Position numbers and translations under genes: made by a program
Shown here: one piece after another, positions 1 to 8,601 of the stretch
Layout of the letters: each line of letters starts with the position of its first letter
Numbering within the stretch: the first letter of the stretch is position 1
Assembly: GCA_003605055.1 (NCBI GenBank)
Contig: QZKP01000036.1
Coordinates: 1 to 49,025 of the forward strand
Direction of reading: 5' to 3'
Length of the DNA stretch: 49,025 bases
Origin: Desulfarculus sp.
GTDB taxonomy: Bacteria; Desulfobacterota; Desulfarculia; Desulfarculales; Desulfarculaceae
Notes under the pieces: model-generated
Databases searched by the model: none
Seen by the model: only the letters and a program-made list of their open reading frames with translations
What the model was told of the DNA's origin: nothing

Positions 1-147
1 CATAAAGGGGTGCCCCCATCGGTCCGCCCCCAACGCCTGCCGAGGACAAAACGCCACGCAGTTGCCGCAGCTCTTGCACCAGGAAGGATAGAAGCAAACC
101 TGCGCCTGGTCACTCAGGAAGCAACCCGCCTTTTCGTTCACGGTCAT
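1..147 (-). CDS. KorD-like 4Fe-4S ferredoxin subunit, partial (C-terminus beyond window)
   Basis: Reading the minus strand from 147 to 1 gives 49 open codons that run off the edge. They contain a C-x2-C-x2-C-x3-C-P cluster (CKSCGNCVAFCP) preceded by an aromatic/Trp segment and followed by a short 'QALGADRWGHP' stretch. This is the pattern of the small delta (KorD) ferredoxin subunit of 2-oxoacid:ferredoxin oxidoreductases, which passes electrons from the thiamine enzyme to ferredoxin. The alpha, beta and gamma subunits would be expected just outside the window. The start is uncertain. ATG at 147 has GAGG directly against it, whereas GTG at 141 has GAAGAGG at a normal distance; the frame is open upstream to about 250. 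A different single-cluster ferredoxin is possible. The 209 bases between this gene and the next (148-356) show no other gene. Confidence 0.7.
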   Translation of the reverse strand, partial: MTVNEKAGCFLSDQAQVCFYPSWCKSCGNCVAFCPRQALGADRWGHPFM

Positions 148-356
148 CCTCTTCGTCTTGGCCCTGAGCACAAACACCCGGCCGGTACATCCCGCGGTCA
201 GGTGGGACAACACCGCCACCCCTAGGCGCCAGCAGCCCGGCGCCCTTGGTCAGGCCTACTATTTTGCCAATTATACGCCGCCCGTCAACCGTCCGGGACC
301 CCCTCGCCCCAATCTCCGGCCGCTGGCCGGGCTAAGGGAGGATAAGAAGCTCACCG

Positions 357-1289
357 CTATGGCTCGGGGTCCGCAACCACGGAGCGGCCCACTTGCTTAG
401 CCCCGCGGAACTCCACTCCCAGCAGGTTCTCGAAGACACGCAGCATGGCCCCCTTGCCCAGGTCGCCGTAGCCCTGGGCCAGGGCCATTTGATAGGTGGT
501 GGTGGCGGCCGCGGTCAGGGGTAGGGGTATCTGCTTGTGGGCCGATATCTCCGCCGCGCTGATCATGTCCTTGTAGGCGTGCTTGAGCGGATAGCCCTGG
601 TCAAAAACGCCGGCGAGGGCCAGGGGCGCGAAGAACTCGGCGGCGAAGCTGCGGCCGGTGCCGCTGGTCACCACCTGCGTCACCTGCTCCGGGTCCAGGC
701 CCAGCTTGGCGGCCATGGGCAGCACCTCGGCGATGGCCGCGCAGGAGATGTTGAACAAGAGCTGGTTGATCAGCTTGGTGAGCTGTCCGCTGCCGATCCC
801 GCCCATATTGAACAGTCGGTTGCCCATGGCCTGCAAAGCCGGCCTTAGCTGGTCGAAGACCTCCGGCGGCCCGCCATACATGATAGTCAATTCGCCGCTC
901 TTGGCCCAGGCCTCCATGCCCGACACCGGCGCGTCCACGAACACCACCTCCTGCGCCGCCAGACGCCGGGCCAAATCCAGGGTATGCAGGTAGCTGGTGG
1001 TGCCGCAGTCGCAGATGATCGCTCCCGGCCCAACACCGGCGGCCAGACCCCGCCCGCCGAAGATCACCGCCTCCACCTCGACGGCGCCGGGCAGGCTCAA
1101 GAACACCCACTGGCTGACTGCGGCCAGTTCGTCCGGGCCGGCCGCGACGGACGCGCCGGCCTGGGCCAGGGCCCGCACCTGCATGGGGTCCAGGTCGTAG
1201 ACGGTCAACGCGAAGCCCGCCCGCAGCAGGTTGCGGGCCATCCACCCGCCCATCTGCCCCAGCCCGATGAAGCCGAGCTTGACGCCCAT
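357..1289 (-). CDS. 3-hydroxyisobutyrate dehydrogenase-family NAD(P)-dependent oxidoreductase
   Basis: A cytosolic beta-hydroxyacid dehydrogenase of 310 residues, normal for the family. The N-terminal Rossmann motif GLGQMG lies at residues 9-14. The substrate-binding block DAPVSGMEAWAKSG lies at 119-132, with Met where most relatives have a second Gly. The catalytic Lys172 and Asn175 sit in the GxGxxxKxxN-type segment. Members oxidise 3-hydroxyisobutyrate, tartronate semialdehyde-type or related hydroxyacids; the substrate cannot be read from sequence. AGGAGG stands 7 bases before the ATG. The gene follows the DUF6282 gene by 11 bases and probably shares its transcript and GntR control, which suggests catabolism of a small organic acid. 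Confidence 0.88.
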   Translation of the reverse strand: MGVKLGFIGLGQMGGWMARNLLRAGFALTVYDLDPMQVRALAQAGASVAAGPDELAAVSQWVFLSLPGAVEVEAVIFGGRGLAAGVGPGAIICDCGTTSYLHTLDLARRLAAQEVVFVDAPVSGMEAWAKSGELTIMYGGPPEVFDQLRPALQAMGNRLFNMGGIGSGQLTKLINQLLFNISCAAIAEVLPMAAKLGLDPEQVTQVVTSGTGRSFAAEFFAPLALAGVFDQGYPLKHAYKDMISAAEISAHKQIPLPLTAAATTTYQMALAQGYGDLGKGAMLRVFENLLGVEFRGAKQVGRSVVADPEP

Positions 1290-1300
1290 CTCCCGTCCTC

Positions 1301-2185
1301 CTACAGTCCCAGCAGGGCCGAGGGATTATCCTGAGTCATCTGGCGCACCTGCCTGGCGCTCAAGCCGAAGTTGAGGGCCTCGCCGATGTAGATGCCCATC
1401 TGCTGCGCCGGGATGGGATTGATGCACTGCCCCGCGTCGGTGGACATGATGCTGTGGTCGGCGCCCACCGCCTTGAGGCCCTCAAACAGGGCCTCGCAGG
1501 TCATGGGCTGGCTCACCACGCGGGTGGTGTCGTTGAAGGCGTGCTCCAGCCAGGTGGCGCCCAGGTCCAGCATCTGCTTCATCTCCTGGACGCTGTAGCC
1601 CACGAAGCAGGCCATGGGGTGGGTGACGACGATTTTTTTCACCCCCCGCTTGGCCGCCTCGGTCACCAGCACCCTGGCCTCGGCCTTGGACAGGTGCCCG
1701 GTGGCCAGGCAGGAGTCATGGGCCATGATCAGGTCGAAGATGGCGTAGCACTCCGGCCGCAGGGAGCCGTCGGGGTTGAGCACGCCGAGGCCCTCCAGAC
1801 CGCCGGGAATCTCCTGGGCCAGGCCCTGGACCTGGCTTTTTTGCGTCACGAAGGCCTGGGCGTGCATGGTGGGCATCCACACCAGCTTGGCGCCCATTTT
1901 CAGGGCCGGGGCCACGGCGTGGGGATTCAGCCCGCCCACCGAGCGGTTCAGGGCAATGCCCCCGAAGACCCTGAAGCCGGTGACCTGGCTGGCCAGGGCC
2001 GCGCGGCCGGCGGTCTCGCCCCAGTGGTTCTTGATCACGATGGCCCGCATGCCTATCTCCTGGGCCTGCAGGGCCAGCTCCACATCGTTCTGGATGCGGG
2101 GGAAGATGTCCGGGGCCGAGTGGATGTGGATGTCCACGGAGCCTTGCAGGAGCTCGTGCACCTCCGGGCGAAAACGCAGGTTCAT
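1301..2185 (-). CDS. DUF6282-family amidohydrolase-like metal-dependent hydrolase
   Basis: About 294 residues, with an HxH pair (His20, His22) in 'VDIHIHSAPD' near the N-terminus, then KNHWGET, GHLS and THPMACF segments that supply further candidate metal ligands. This is the signature of the DUF6282 branch of the amidohydrolase/PHP-like TIM-barrel proteins. The reaction is not established; hydrolysis or decarboxylation of a small cyclic or carboxylated substrate is the usual guess. ATG at 2185 is preferred over the in-frame TTG at 2191 because AAGG lies upstream of it, but the choice is not secure. It lies between gntR and a hydroxyacid dehydrogenase, both on the same strand, so a role in the same catabolic path is inferred. 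Confidence 0.8.
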   Translation of the reverse strand: MNLRFRPEVHELLQGSVDIHIHSAPDIFPRIQNDVELALQAQEIGMRAIVIKNHWGETAGRAALASQVTGFRVFGGIALNRSVGGLNPHAVAPALKMGAKLVWMPTMHAQAFVTQKSQVQGLAQEIPGGLEGLGVLNPDGSLRPECYAIFDLIMAHDSCLATGHLSKAEARVLVTEAAKRGVKKIVVTHPMACFVGYSVQEMKQMLDLGATWLEHAFNDTTRVVSQPMTCEALFEGLKAVGADHSIMSTDAGQCINPIPAQQMGIYIGEALNFGLSARQVRQMTQDNPSALLGL

Positions 2186-2309
2186 AGCCAAAAAACCTTC
2201 CTCTCCGATTGGCCGGTTGGTTGCGTTTCGGGGGCCCAGCTAATCCCTGGCCTGGCAGGGGGCCGGCGAGGCTTTTGCCTCCTCGGCGGCCTGACCCCGG
2301 TTGAAAAAC

Positions 2310-3044
2310 TCACTGCGCCCGGCGATTGGAGCTGCTTTCTTCCTGGTCCTGGTAGAACTTCTTCACGCTGGCCAGGAAATCATTCATGTACCGGCGCATG
2401 GCCTCGGCGGCCCCGGCCGGGTCGCGGGCCAGGACGGCCTGGTATATCTCCTTTTGTAAAAACAGGGAGCGCTGGTCCAGGCCGGGGAGCACGGTAAGGG
2501 ACTCGACGGTCCAGCGCTGCATGAACCCGCGGATGGTGGCCAGCAGATGGGCCATGAATCGGTTGCCGCTGGATTCGGCGATGAGCAGGTGGAAGGCCAT
2601 ATTCTTTTCAATGTAGCCATCGGTGTCGCCGCGGTTGAGCAGGCGCTCCATCTGCCTGATCAGAGTGCCCATCTGCCTTATCTGCTCCTGATCGGCGTTT
2701 TGCGCGGCCAACTCCACCGCCCCCACCTCGATCACCCGCCGGGCGTCTATCAGCTCGATGGTGGCCTGATGGTCCTCCATCAGAGGGGCGCTCAGGTGCT
2801 CAGTGTAAGCCAGCGGGGCCCGCGTCAACAGCACGGTGCCGATCTTGGGACGCTGCTCCACCACCCCCAGGATGGCCAAGGTCTGCAAGGCCTCCCGCAG
2901 AACCGTGCGGCTGACCCCCAACTGGGCCGCGAACTCGTGCTGGTTGGGCAGCTTGTCGCCCTCGCCCAATTCCCCTGAGGCGATCATGCGCTTGATCTCC
3001 TCGATCACGGAATCGGCCAGCTTTTTTTTATTTATGGAGGCCAT
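2310..3044 (-). CDS. FadR/GntR-family transcriptional regulator with FCD domain
   Basis: The N-terminal winged helix (roughly residues 5-70) carries the typical 'LPNQHEFAAQLGVSR' and 'LREALQ' segments. The all-helical FCD ligand domain follows. In FCD proteins a metal site is usually built from Asp and three His; here FHLLIAES supplies one His, but the late 'EH' and 'RHL' positions read QKE and RYMND. Metal binding may therefore be lost, as in fatty-acid-sensing FadR itself. ATG 3044 is chosen over ATG 3056 because GGGAG stands 5 bases ahead of it. It is first in a run with the DUF6282 and hydroxyacid dehydrogenase genes and probably controls them and itself. The effector is unknown. Confidence 0.88.
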   Translation of the reverse strand: MASINKKKLADSVIEEIKRMIASGELGEGDKLPNQHEFAAQLGVSRTVLREALQTLAILGVVEQRPKIGTVLLTRAPLAYTEHLSAPLMEDHQATIELIDARRVIEVGAVELAAQNADQEQIRQMGTLIRQMERLLNRGDTDGYIEKNMAFHLLIAESSGNRFMAHLLATIRGFMQRWTVESLTVLPGLDQRSLFLQKEIYQAVLARDPAGAAEAMRRYMNDFLASVKKFYQDQEESSSNRRAQ

Positions 3045-3516
3045 GGCAACTCCCATCCGATTCTTTGCAGAGCCTTGGGGAAACTTTTGGCGATGCCGTC
3101 ACCGTCGGGCCAGGCGACACTCTCTATTTAAATTCACTCCCAGCGGCAAATGCGGCTCACGCGTCGCAGCGGAGATAGGCATGAGTCTCTGGCTTTGCCG
3201 GCGGCTGGGCCTGCTGGCCGGCGCATGGCGCAAGCCTTGAGCAGACAAAACCCCAAAGGCAGACCAGCGCATTAAGCATCTTATAATATTACTTTATTAT
3301 CAAAATACCATAAGATGAGTCAAGTTAAGACTTAGCGGTGAGTTGGCGGGTTCCCCGGCCTGGGGAATGGACACGGAAACCGGCCCGGCAGTGCCTCGGC
3401 CGCGGGTATCAGGAGATGCATCTGGCCCGCCCCGGAGCGGACCCCAGGAAGCACCTTGCCCTTACGCCCGACGGTTGCACCGGCCGGGGGGTCCGAGGGG
3501 CCGTAGGCGGCTTTGC
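3045..3516. other. Intergenic region with AT-rich island, upstream of gntR
   Basis: No gene is visible. The part from about 3255 to 3340 is sharply AT-rich against a GC-rich background and is the likely promoter/operator zone of the gntR transcript on the minus strand. The part from 3340 to 3516 is GC-rich spacer downstream of the ThiF gene with no convincing terminator. Confidence 0.5.
3277..3317. repeat. 8-bp inverted repeat (CATCTTAT / ATAAGATG), possible operator
   Basis: CATCTTAT at 3277-3284 is perfectly mirrored by ATAAGATG at 3310-3317, with 25 AT-rich bases between. It lies about 235-275 bases upstream of the gntR start. A regulator-binding site is possible, but chance is not excluded in AT-rich sequence. 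Confidence 0.3.
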
Positions 3517-4341
3517 CTAGAGCTCCGGGTGCCCCGGGTCCATCAAGAGGCCCACCACCAGATTGGCCTGGTGATGAGCAGCCACACCCACCCGGGGGGC
3601 CATCAGGCCCCTGCCTGGCTGGGCGGCCCGCTCCAGGTCGCCCACCAGGAAGATGCGCTCCCCCAGCCGCCGGGTCTGGATGGCGTTGCTGGCCCCGTAG
3701 CCGGCCAGACCAGAGGCGCCCACGAAGTAGGCCTCGGGCAGGGAAGCGGCCACCGCCTCCATGAACATGGCCTTGGCCGCGGCGGCGTCCAGACACTCCA
3801 CCACCACCCCACAGCCGGCGAACACCTGCTCCACGTTTTCCGGGGTCAGCACCAGGTTGTGGGCGGTCACCTGGACGTAGGGGTTGACCCCGGCCAGGAT
3901 GCGGGTCATGGCCGCGGTCTTGGCCAGGCCCAGGTGCTCCACCATGTACTGCTGGCGGTTCAGGTTGGTGGGCTCCACCAGGTCGTAGTCGGCCAGCACC
4001 AGCTGCCCAACCCCCATGCGGGCCAGGGCGATGGCCACCGCCGAGCCCAGGCCGCCCAGGCCGGCCACGCCCACCCGGGCCGCCTTCATGCGCTGGTGCA
4101 CGCCCGGGGTGTGGCGGGCGATCATCAGGGCCTCCAGCTCCGCCGCTGGCGGCGCCTGGCCTTTGACCACCAGGCTCACCCGGTCGCCGGCGGTCAAAAC
4201 CGTCTGGGGCCCGGCCGGGAAGCCGTTGAGCACCAGCACCTCGGCCCCGGGCAGGACCTGGTCCCGCAACTGGCCCAGGGTCAGGCCGGGAGGAACGCGG
4301 TGCTCCCTCTCGTTGAGCAGGATAGTGACGGCCTCTGCCAA
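3517..4341 (-). CDS. ThiS-like domain fused to ThiF-family adenylyltransferase (ThiF family 2)
   Basis: About 274 residues. Residues ~1-65 form a ThiS-like beta-grasp domain (VTILLNERE...LVLNGFPAG...GDRVSLVVKG). The rest is an E1-like ThiF/MoeB/HesA domain with the nucleotide motif GLGGLGS, the following DYDLVEPTNLNRQQ segment with its adenylation Arg/Asn, and GASGLAGYG. ThiF adenylates the carrier's C-terminal Gly-Gly in sulfur transfer for thiazole synthesis. Here the fused ThiS ends KGQAPP with no Gly-Gly, so it cannot be the carrier itself. The likely start is TTG at 4341, overlapping the neighbourhood of the PAS gene stop (4350) with GAGGT upstream; no ATG fits. No other thiamine genes are nearby, so the pathway is uncertain. 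Confidence 0.8.
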   Translation of the reverse strand: MAEAVTILLNEREHRVPPGLTLGQLRDQVLPGAEVLVLNGFPAGPQTVLTAGDRVSLVVKGQAPPAAELEALMIARHTPGVHQRMKAARVGVAGLGGLGSAVAIALARMGVGQLVLADYDLVEPTNLNRQQYMVEHLGLAKTAAMTRILAGVNPYVQVTAHNLVLTPENVEQVFAGCGVVVECLDAAAAKAMFMEAVAASLPEAYFVGASGLAGYGASNAIQTRRLGERIFLVGDLERAAQPGRGLMAPRVGVAAHHQANLVVGLLMDPGHPEL

Positions 4342-4349
4342 GCCGGTCT

Positions 4350-4724
4350 CTACACCTCGGGGGTGGGCGCCAGGGCCATGGCCGTATGCACCCCGCCCAC
4401 CACCTGTCCGCCCACGATCAGTGGGGTCACCTTGACCGCCAGCTTCCTCTCGTTGCGGGTGATGGTATAGTAAAATTCCTGGCGCTTGCCGGCCCGGAAG
4501 GTCTCCAGCATCTTCTGGAACTTCTGGGTGGAGTGGGGCTGGGTGTGGCAGAGTTGGATGTCGCGGCCGATGTACTCGGGCTTGCGGTCCAATACCTGCG
4601 GGGCGTGTTGGTTGAAGTAGAGCATGCGGCCTTCCAGGTCGAACACCGTAATAGAAACCCGCGCGCCGTCTAAAATGGCGGGGGCCATCTGGGTCAGGTC
4701 GAATCCTGGGCTGACCGGGGGCAT
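4350..4724 (-). CDS. Small single-domain PAS protein
   Basis: About 124 residues forming one PAS fold: 'ILDGARVSITVFDLEGRMLY' start, 'NQHAPQVLDRKPEYIGRD' middle, and 'YYTITRNERKLAVKVTPL' closing strands. There is no kinase, cyclase or HTH output. A small sensor or protein-interaction module, perhaps binding a cofactor, is the most that can be said. ATG at 4724 is chosen because AGGAGG stands 8 bases upstream; the frame is open further 5' but the codons there look non-coding. It lies 62 bases after the ABC gene and 8 bases before the ThiF start, so the three probably share a transcript. Confidence 0.75.
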   Translation of the reverse strand: MPPVSPGFDLTQMAPAILDGARVSITVFDLEGRMLYFNQHAPQVLDRKPEYIGRDIQLCHTQPHSTQKFQKMLETFRAGKRQEFYYTITRNERKLAVKVTPLIVGGQVVGGVHTAMALAPTPEV

Positions 4725-4786
4725 GGCTGCGACCTCCTGGCTGGGGTGGACCGCAGCCCGGCAAGGGCCGCGGCAAAACAAGGCTG

Positions 4787-6340
4787 TTAACTCAAGTATA
4801 TTCCCGGGGCCCGCCCCGGCGCCAGCCCGGCCCGCTGCCAATATTGCTGGGCGCTGCCCTGAAAGACCATGCGGCCCTGCTCCAGCACGGCCACGTGACT
4901 CATGAAGGAGGCCACCTCCTCAGGGTGGTGGGTGACGCAGACCAGGCAGGCGCCGGAGGCGGCCAGGCGGCCCAGCAGGGCCGCGACCTCGGCCCGGGAG
5001 GCCGCGTCCAGGCCCGACAGAGGCTCGTCCAGAAGAAGTATCTCCGGGTCGGTGACCATGGCCCGGGCGATGAGCACCTTGCGCAACTGACCGTAGGACA
5101 GGGTGGTCACGTCGCGCCCGGCCAGCTCGGCCAGGCCCAGGAAATCCAGCCAGCCCTGGGCGGCCTGGCGCTGGGCCTCGCTCACCGGCTGGTGCAGGCC
5201 GATGCTGCCGAACAGGCCCGAGAGCACCGTGTCCAGGCCGCTCTGGCTGCGCACGTGTTGGGCCTGCAGGCCGGCGGAGACCAGACTGATGCGCCGCCGC
5301 AGCTCCCAGAGGCTGGGCCGCCGCGGCTCCCCGAACCAGTTTAGGCTGCCGCCGAACACCGGCCGCAGATCGCCGGCCAGCAGCCGCAGCAAAGTGGTCT
5401 TGCCCGCGCCGTTGGGGCCCAGCAGCAGCCAGTTCTGCCCAGGCGCGATCTCCCAGTGCAAGGCCTGCAGCACGGTTTCGCCCTCCAAGGCCACCCAGGC
5501 GTTGGCTAGGCGGATCAGGTGGCCATAAGCGGGCGTGGGCGATGGCCGGGCCTGACCCGTGGCAAGGCCTCCGGCCGGCCGCAACAGGCGCGCGGCCCTC
5601 TGCCCGGCCAGTACCTCGCCCTTGGGCCCCTGGGCCACGATGGCCCCCCGCTCCAGCAGCAGCACGTGGCTGGTGGCCGGCACCAACTCGTCAAAGCGGT
5701 GGGTGGCGTAGAGAAGCTGGGTGCCCTCCCGGGCCACGGCATCCAAAGACCTGAGCAGGTCTTGCCGGGAGGCGGGGTCCAGGCCGTCGCTGGGTTCGTC
5801 CAGCACCAGCAACCGCGGCCGCCGCACCAGGGCCCGGGCCAGGAGCACCCGCTTGGCCTGGCCTTGGGACATGGCCAGGATGCTGCGCTCGGCCAGCTCG
5901 GCCAAGCCCAGGCGGGCCAGGGTCTCGCGGGCCTGCGCCATCTGCTCAGACCGTGGCTGCTCATACAGCAGGGGGGTGTCGCTAAGGCCGCTGATCACCA
6001 CCTCCAGGCCGCTGAGGTCCCAACCCCGCTGCTGATACTCCTCCAGCAGCTCGGCCGAGACGTAGGCAGTGTGCTCCTTGAAGCCCAGGGGGCTGGCCTG
6101 GGGCCGGCCGTTCGGGAAATAGCGGCGGCGCTGGTGCTGCCCGGGCGCGGGCCACAGGTCCCCGCGCACCAGGCGCAGAAAAGTGGTCTTGCCCGCGCCG
6201 TTGCCCCCCAGCACGGCCCAGTGCTGGCCCCGGGCCAGGCGCCAGCGCAAGTCGCGCAGGATGGCCCGGCCCCCGGCCACAAAATCCACCCCGGCCAGAT
6301 CCAGCAGCAGGTTTGGTGATACCTCATTCTGGGCGGACAT
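4787..6340 (-). CDS. ABC protein with two ATPase domains (ModF-like)
   Basis: 517 residues with two complete nucleotide-binding domains and no membrane segments. The first has Walker A GGNGAGKTT, signature MSQGQ and Walker B LLVLDEPSDGLD. The second has Walker A GPNGAGKTT, signature LSYGQ and Walker B ILLLDEPLSGLD. Both have the switch His (THRF, THHPEE). Twin-ATPase proteins of this shape resemble ModF/PhrA, an accessory protein of molybdate or related transport whose exact role is not settled. No permease lies next to it. It follows the BtuB-like gene but is separated by a terminator, so it has its own transcript. A link to molybdenum supply for the window's molybdoenzymes is speculative. 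Confidence 0.8.
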   Translation of the reverse strand: MSAQNEVSPNLLLDLAGVDFVAGGRAILRDLRWRLARGQHWAVLGGNGAGKTTFLRLVRGDLWPAPGQHQRRRYFPNGRPQASPLGFKEHTAYVSAELLEEYQQRGWDLSGLEVVISGLSDTPLLYEQPRSEQMAQARETLARLGLAELAERSILAMSQGQAKRVLLARALVRRPRLLVLDEPSDGLDPASRQDLLRSLDAVAREGTQLLYATHRFDELVPATSHVLLLERGAIVAQGPKGEVLAGQRAARLLRPAGGLATGQARPSPTPAYGHLIRLANAWVALEGETVLQALHWEIAPGQNWLLLGPNGAGKTTLLRLLAGDLRPVFGGSLNWFGEPRRPSLWELRRRISLVSAGLQAQHVRSQSGLDTVLSGLFGSIGLHQPVSEAQRQAAQGWLDFLGLAELAGRDVTTLSYGQLRKVLIARAMVTDPEILLLDEPLSGLDAASRAEVAALLGRLAASGACLVCVTHHPEEVASFMSHVAVLEQGRMVFQGSAQQYWQRAGLAPGRAPGIYLS

Positions 6341-6475
6341 GGGCCGGGTCTCCGGAGCGCAGGTTATAGGGTCTGGGCAAGGCGGCCTGCTGAGAGCCGC
6401 CGCTTATCAGCAACCAATACCCGAGCCAGCCCCGGCCGGCAACCCGCGCTGCGCGGGAGGCTCGGCTGGACGCCG

Positions 6476-6502
6476 AAAAAAGGGGGCCCCGCTGGGGCCC
6501 CC
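6476..6502 (-). terminator. Rho-independent terminator after the BtuB-like gene
   Basis: GGGGGCCCC (6482-6490), loop GCT, GGGGCCCCC (6494-6502), followed on the minus strand by a run of six T (complement of 6476-6481). It lies 22 bases past the receptor's stop codon. Confidence 0.9.
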
Positions 6503-6524
6503 TTGGCTGGCGGCGATTCGCCGG

Positions 6525-8369
6525 CTAGGGCAGGTCTAGGCGCACCCCCAGGAATCCCGACAGGCCCAGGGTGTTGTAGCCCTGAATCTCCACGTAGTCC
6601 TCCTCGAACAGGTTGACCAGGTTGCCATAGACGCTGAGCCACTTGTTGATGCGAAAGCTGGCCGAGGCGTTGACCGTGACGTAGGCGTCCACCTCTTGGG
6701 TGTTGGCCGCGTCGGCGTAGCGCGGGCCCACGTAAAGGGCCCACACTCGGAGCAGCAGCCGGTCCTTGAACAGCGGCAGGCGCAGGCCCAGGGTGCCCTT
6801 TTGCCGCGGGACGTAGGCCAGGTCCTTGTCCGTGGCTTGATCTTGGGCATCGGTGTAGGTCCAGGAGAAATCCACCCCCAGCCAGGACGCCAACTGGGCC
6901 TGGGTGAAGAATTCCAACCCCTGGCTCTTCACCTCGTCCAGGTTGGCGTACTTCCAGGTGTTCAGATCAAAGTTGATCAGGTTGTGGGTCTGGATGTTGA
7001 AGTAAGTGAGGCCCAGCTTGACGCGCTTGCCCCAGAGATTCTGCACCACCCCCAGGTCCCAGCCCTTGCTCTTTTCCGGCTCCAGGCCCTGGCTGCCGTA
7101 GGGGCTGTAGCGCTGGTAGAGGCTGGGGGCCTTGAAGCCGGTGCCGTAGGTTCCCTTGAGGACGGTGTCGCTGGCGGCCAGGGTGTAGGAGGCCCCCGCC
7201 CGCCAAGTGACCTGGTCGCCGAAGTCGTCATTGTGGTCTTGGCGCAGACCGCCCAGGAGGTAGAGCCCCTGCAACACCTTGACTTGGTCCTGCAGATAAA
7301 GGCCCAGGTTGCCCACGCTCTTTTTATTCAGGGTGAAGCCAAAGACTCCCGGCTCGCTGTACTCGCCCTGCTCTTGCTGCCAATTCACCCCCAGGGTCAG
7401 GATGTTGATGTCCTTGTAGAGCAGGTTGTGCCGCCACTGGGCGGTGGTCAGGTGGGAGGTGTAGGTGGAGCCGTCCTGGTAGTCGCGATCCACCGAGCCG
7501 TAGGAGATGGTCAGCTTGTGGTTCCACCAGGGCAGCGGCGCGTTGGCCAGGCCCAGAATGCTGGTGTAGGAGGTGGTTTTGCTGTTGTCGTTGGTGTCCG
7601 CCAGGCCTTTGGGGCCGAAGCCGTCATAGTCGGTCTTGGCGTGGTTGTAGTAGCCGATGAAGTAGAGCTCGGTGTGGTCGTTGAGGTCGTAGCCCAGGCG
7701 GGCGTTGAACTGGTAGGCCCGGTAGGGGTCGTTCTCACTGCCCACCTGGACCTTGGAGATGCCGTCGGTGGTGACGCCGGCCCCGGCCAGCATGAAGTTG
7801 AAACGCCCCACCTGGCCCTGGCCCCCGGCGGCGCCCAGCCAGGTGTTATAGGAGCCAAAGCCGCTGGAGGCCCAGGCGCTGGGCGGACCCTGCCCGCGCT
7901 TGGTGATGATGTTGACCACCCCAGCCATGGCCTCGGAGCCGTAGAGGGTGGACTGGGGGCCCTGCACCACCTCGATCTGGCCGATGCCGCCGGTGAGCAG
8001 ACTGGCGATGTCCAGGGAGCCGTCCGGGGCGATGGGGTCGGTCAGGCGCACGCCGTCTAGCATGAGCAGGGTCTGGCCCGGCTGGGTCCCGCGCATGCTC
8101 AGGCTAGTGACGCCGCCGAAGGGGCCGTTGCTGCGCACGTACATCCCGGGCAGGTCGCGCAGGGCGTCCACGAAGCTCCATTGGGCCTTTTCTTGTATAT
8201 CCAGGTCGGTGACCACAAAGGTGGTGGAGGGCACCTGGTCCAGCTCCTCCTGGGTCAGGGTGGCGGTGACCACCATTTCTTGCTTGCTGGCCGCCTGGGC
8301 CGGCAGGGCCAGCCCCCAGGCCAGCGCCCCCAGCATGAGCGCCGGCCCCCATGTTTTGATCTGGAACAT
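6525..8369 (-). CDS. btuB: TonB-dependent outer-membrane receptor, BtuB-like
   Basis: About 614 residues. A signal peptide ends at 'LPAQAA'. It is followed by a TonB box-like 'EMVVTATLT', a plug domain ('DALRDLPGMYVRSNG', 'LMLDGVRLTDP', 'IEVVQGPQSTLYGSEAMAGVVNIITKRG') and a long beta-barrel ending '...SGFLGVRLDLP' with a terminal hydrophobic strand. It imports a large scarce nutrient across the outer membrane using TonB energy. The two cobalamin riboswitches directly upstream make vitamin B12 or another corrinoid the likely substrate; a cobQ gene lies just beyond. ATG 8369 has GGAGGAA at good spacing. No BtuCDF transporter is in the window. Confidence 0.88.
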   Translation of the reverse strand: MFQIKTWGPALMLGALAWGLALPAQAASKQEMVVTATLTQEELDQVPSTTFVVTDLDIQEKAQWSFVDALRDLPGMYVRSNGPFGGVTSLSMRGTQPGQTLLMLDGVRLTDPIAPDGSLDIASLLTGGIGQIEVVQGPQSTLYGSEAMAGVVNIITKRGQGPPSAWASSGFGSYNTWLGAAGGQGQVGRFNFMLAGAGVTTDGISKVQVGSENDPYRAYQFNARLGYDLNDHTELYFIGYYNHAKTDYDGFGPKGLADTNDNSKTTSYTSILGLANAPLPWWNHKLTISYGSVDRDYQDGSTYTSHLTTAQWRHNLLYKDINILTLGVNWQQEQGEYSEPGVFGFTLNKKSVGNLGLYLQDQVKVLQGLYLLGGLRQDHNDDFGDQVTWRAGASYTLAASDTVLKGTYGTGFKAPSLYQRYSPYGSQGLEPEKSKGWDLGVVQNLWGKRVKLGLTYFNIQTHNLINFDLNTWKYANLDEVKSQGLEFFTQAQLASWLGVDFSWTYTDAQDQATDKDLAYVPRQKGTLGLRLPLFKDRLLLRVWALYVGPRYADAANTQEVDAYVTVNASASFRINKWLSVYGNLVNLFEEDYVEIQGYNTLGLSGFLGVRLDLP

Positions 8370-8396
8370 GCTTTCTTCCTCCCGCGAGGTGCGCGG

Positions 8397-8537
8397 CTGG
8401 ATGGGTCTTCCGGCTCGGGGCCTTCTACTAACCCGCCTTCCCGCCGCCTGGGTCGGCGGCAGTGGCAATTCGGGTTTTCGTTCCCCTTACGGCTGCGGGG
8501 CAGCGGGCGCTTTGCACGCCACTTCCGGTTCATCCAG
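8397..8537 (-). promoter_or_regulatory. Second (proximal) cobalamin riboswitch, directly before btuB
   Basis: On the minus strand a P1 stem CTGGATG (complement of 8531-8537) pairs with CATCCAG (complement of 8397-8403). Between them are the B12-riboswitch hallmarks: GCTGCCCCGCAGCCGTAA, GCCACTG, GGCGGGAAGG and the B12 box AGCCGGAAGACC. Directly after it, CCTC-GCGG-GAGG can sequester the ribosome-binding site of btuB. There is no T-run terminator here, so control of translation is inferred for this copy. Confidence 0.85.
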
Positions 8538-8571
8538 TCCGGTGGATAATGCGGCCGCAGGCGCGGCCAAT

Positions 8572-8601
8572 AAAAAACCCCCAGCCCAAAAGGGCTGGGG
8601 G
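8572..8601 (-). terminator. Terminator between the two cobalamin riboswitches
   Basis: CCCCCAGCCC (8578-8587), AAAA loop, GGGCTGGGGG (8592-8601), with six T following on the minus strand (complement of 8572-8577). It lies about 95 bases downstream of the distal riboswitch aptamer and upstream of the proximal one, as expected for an expression platform working by transcription termination. Confidence 0.9.
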
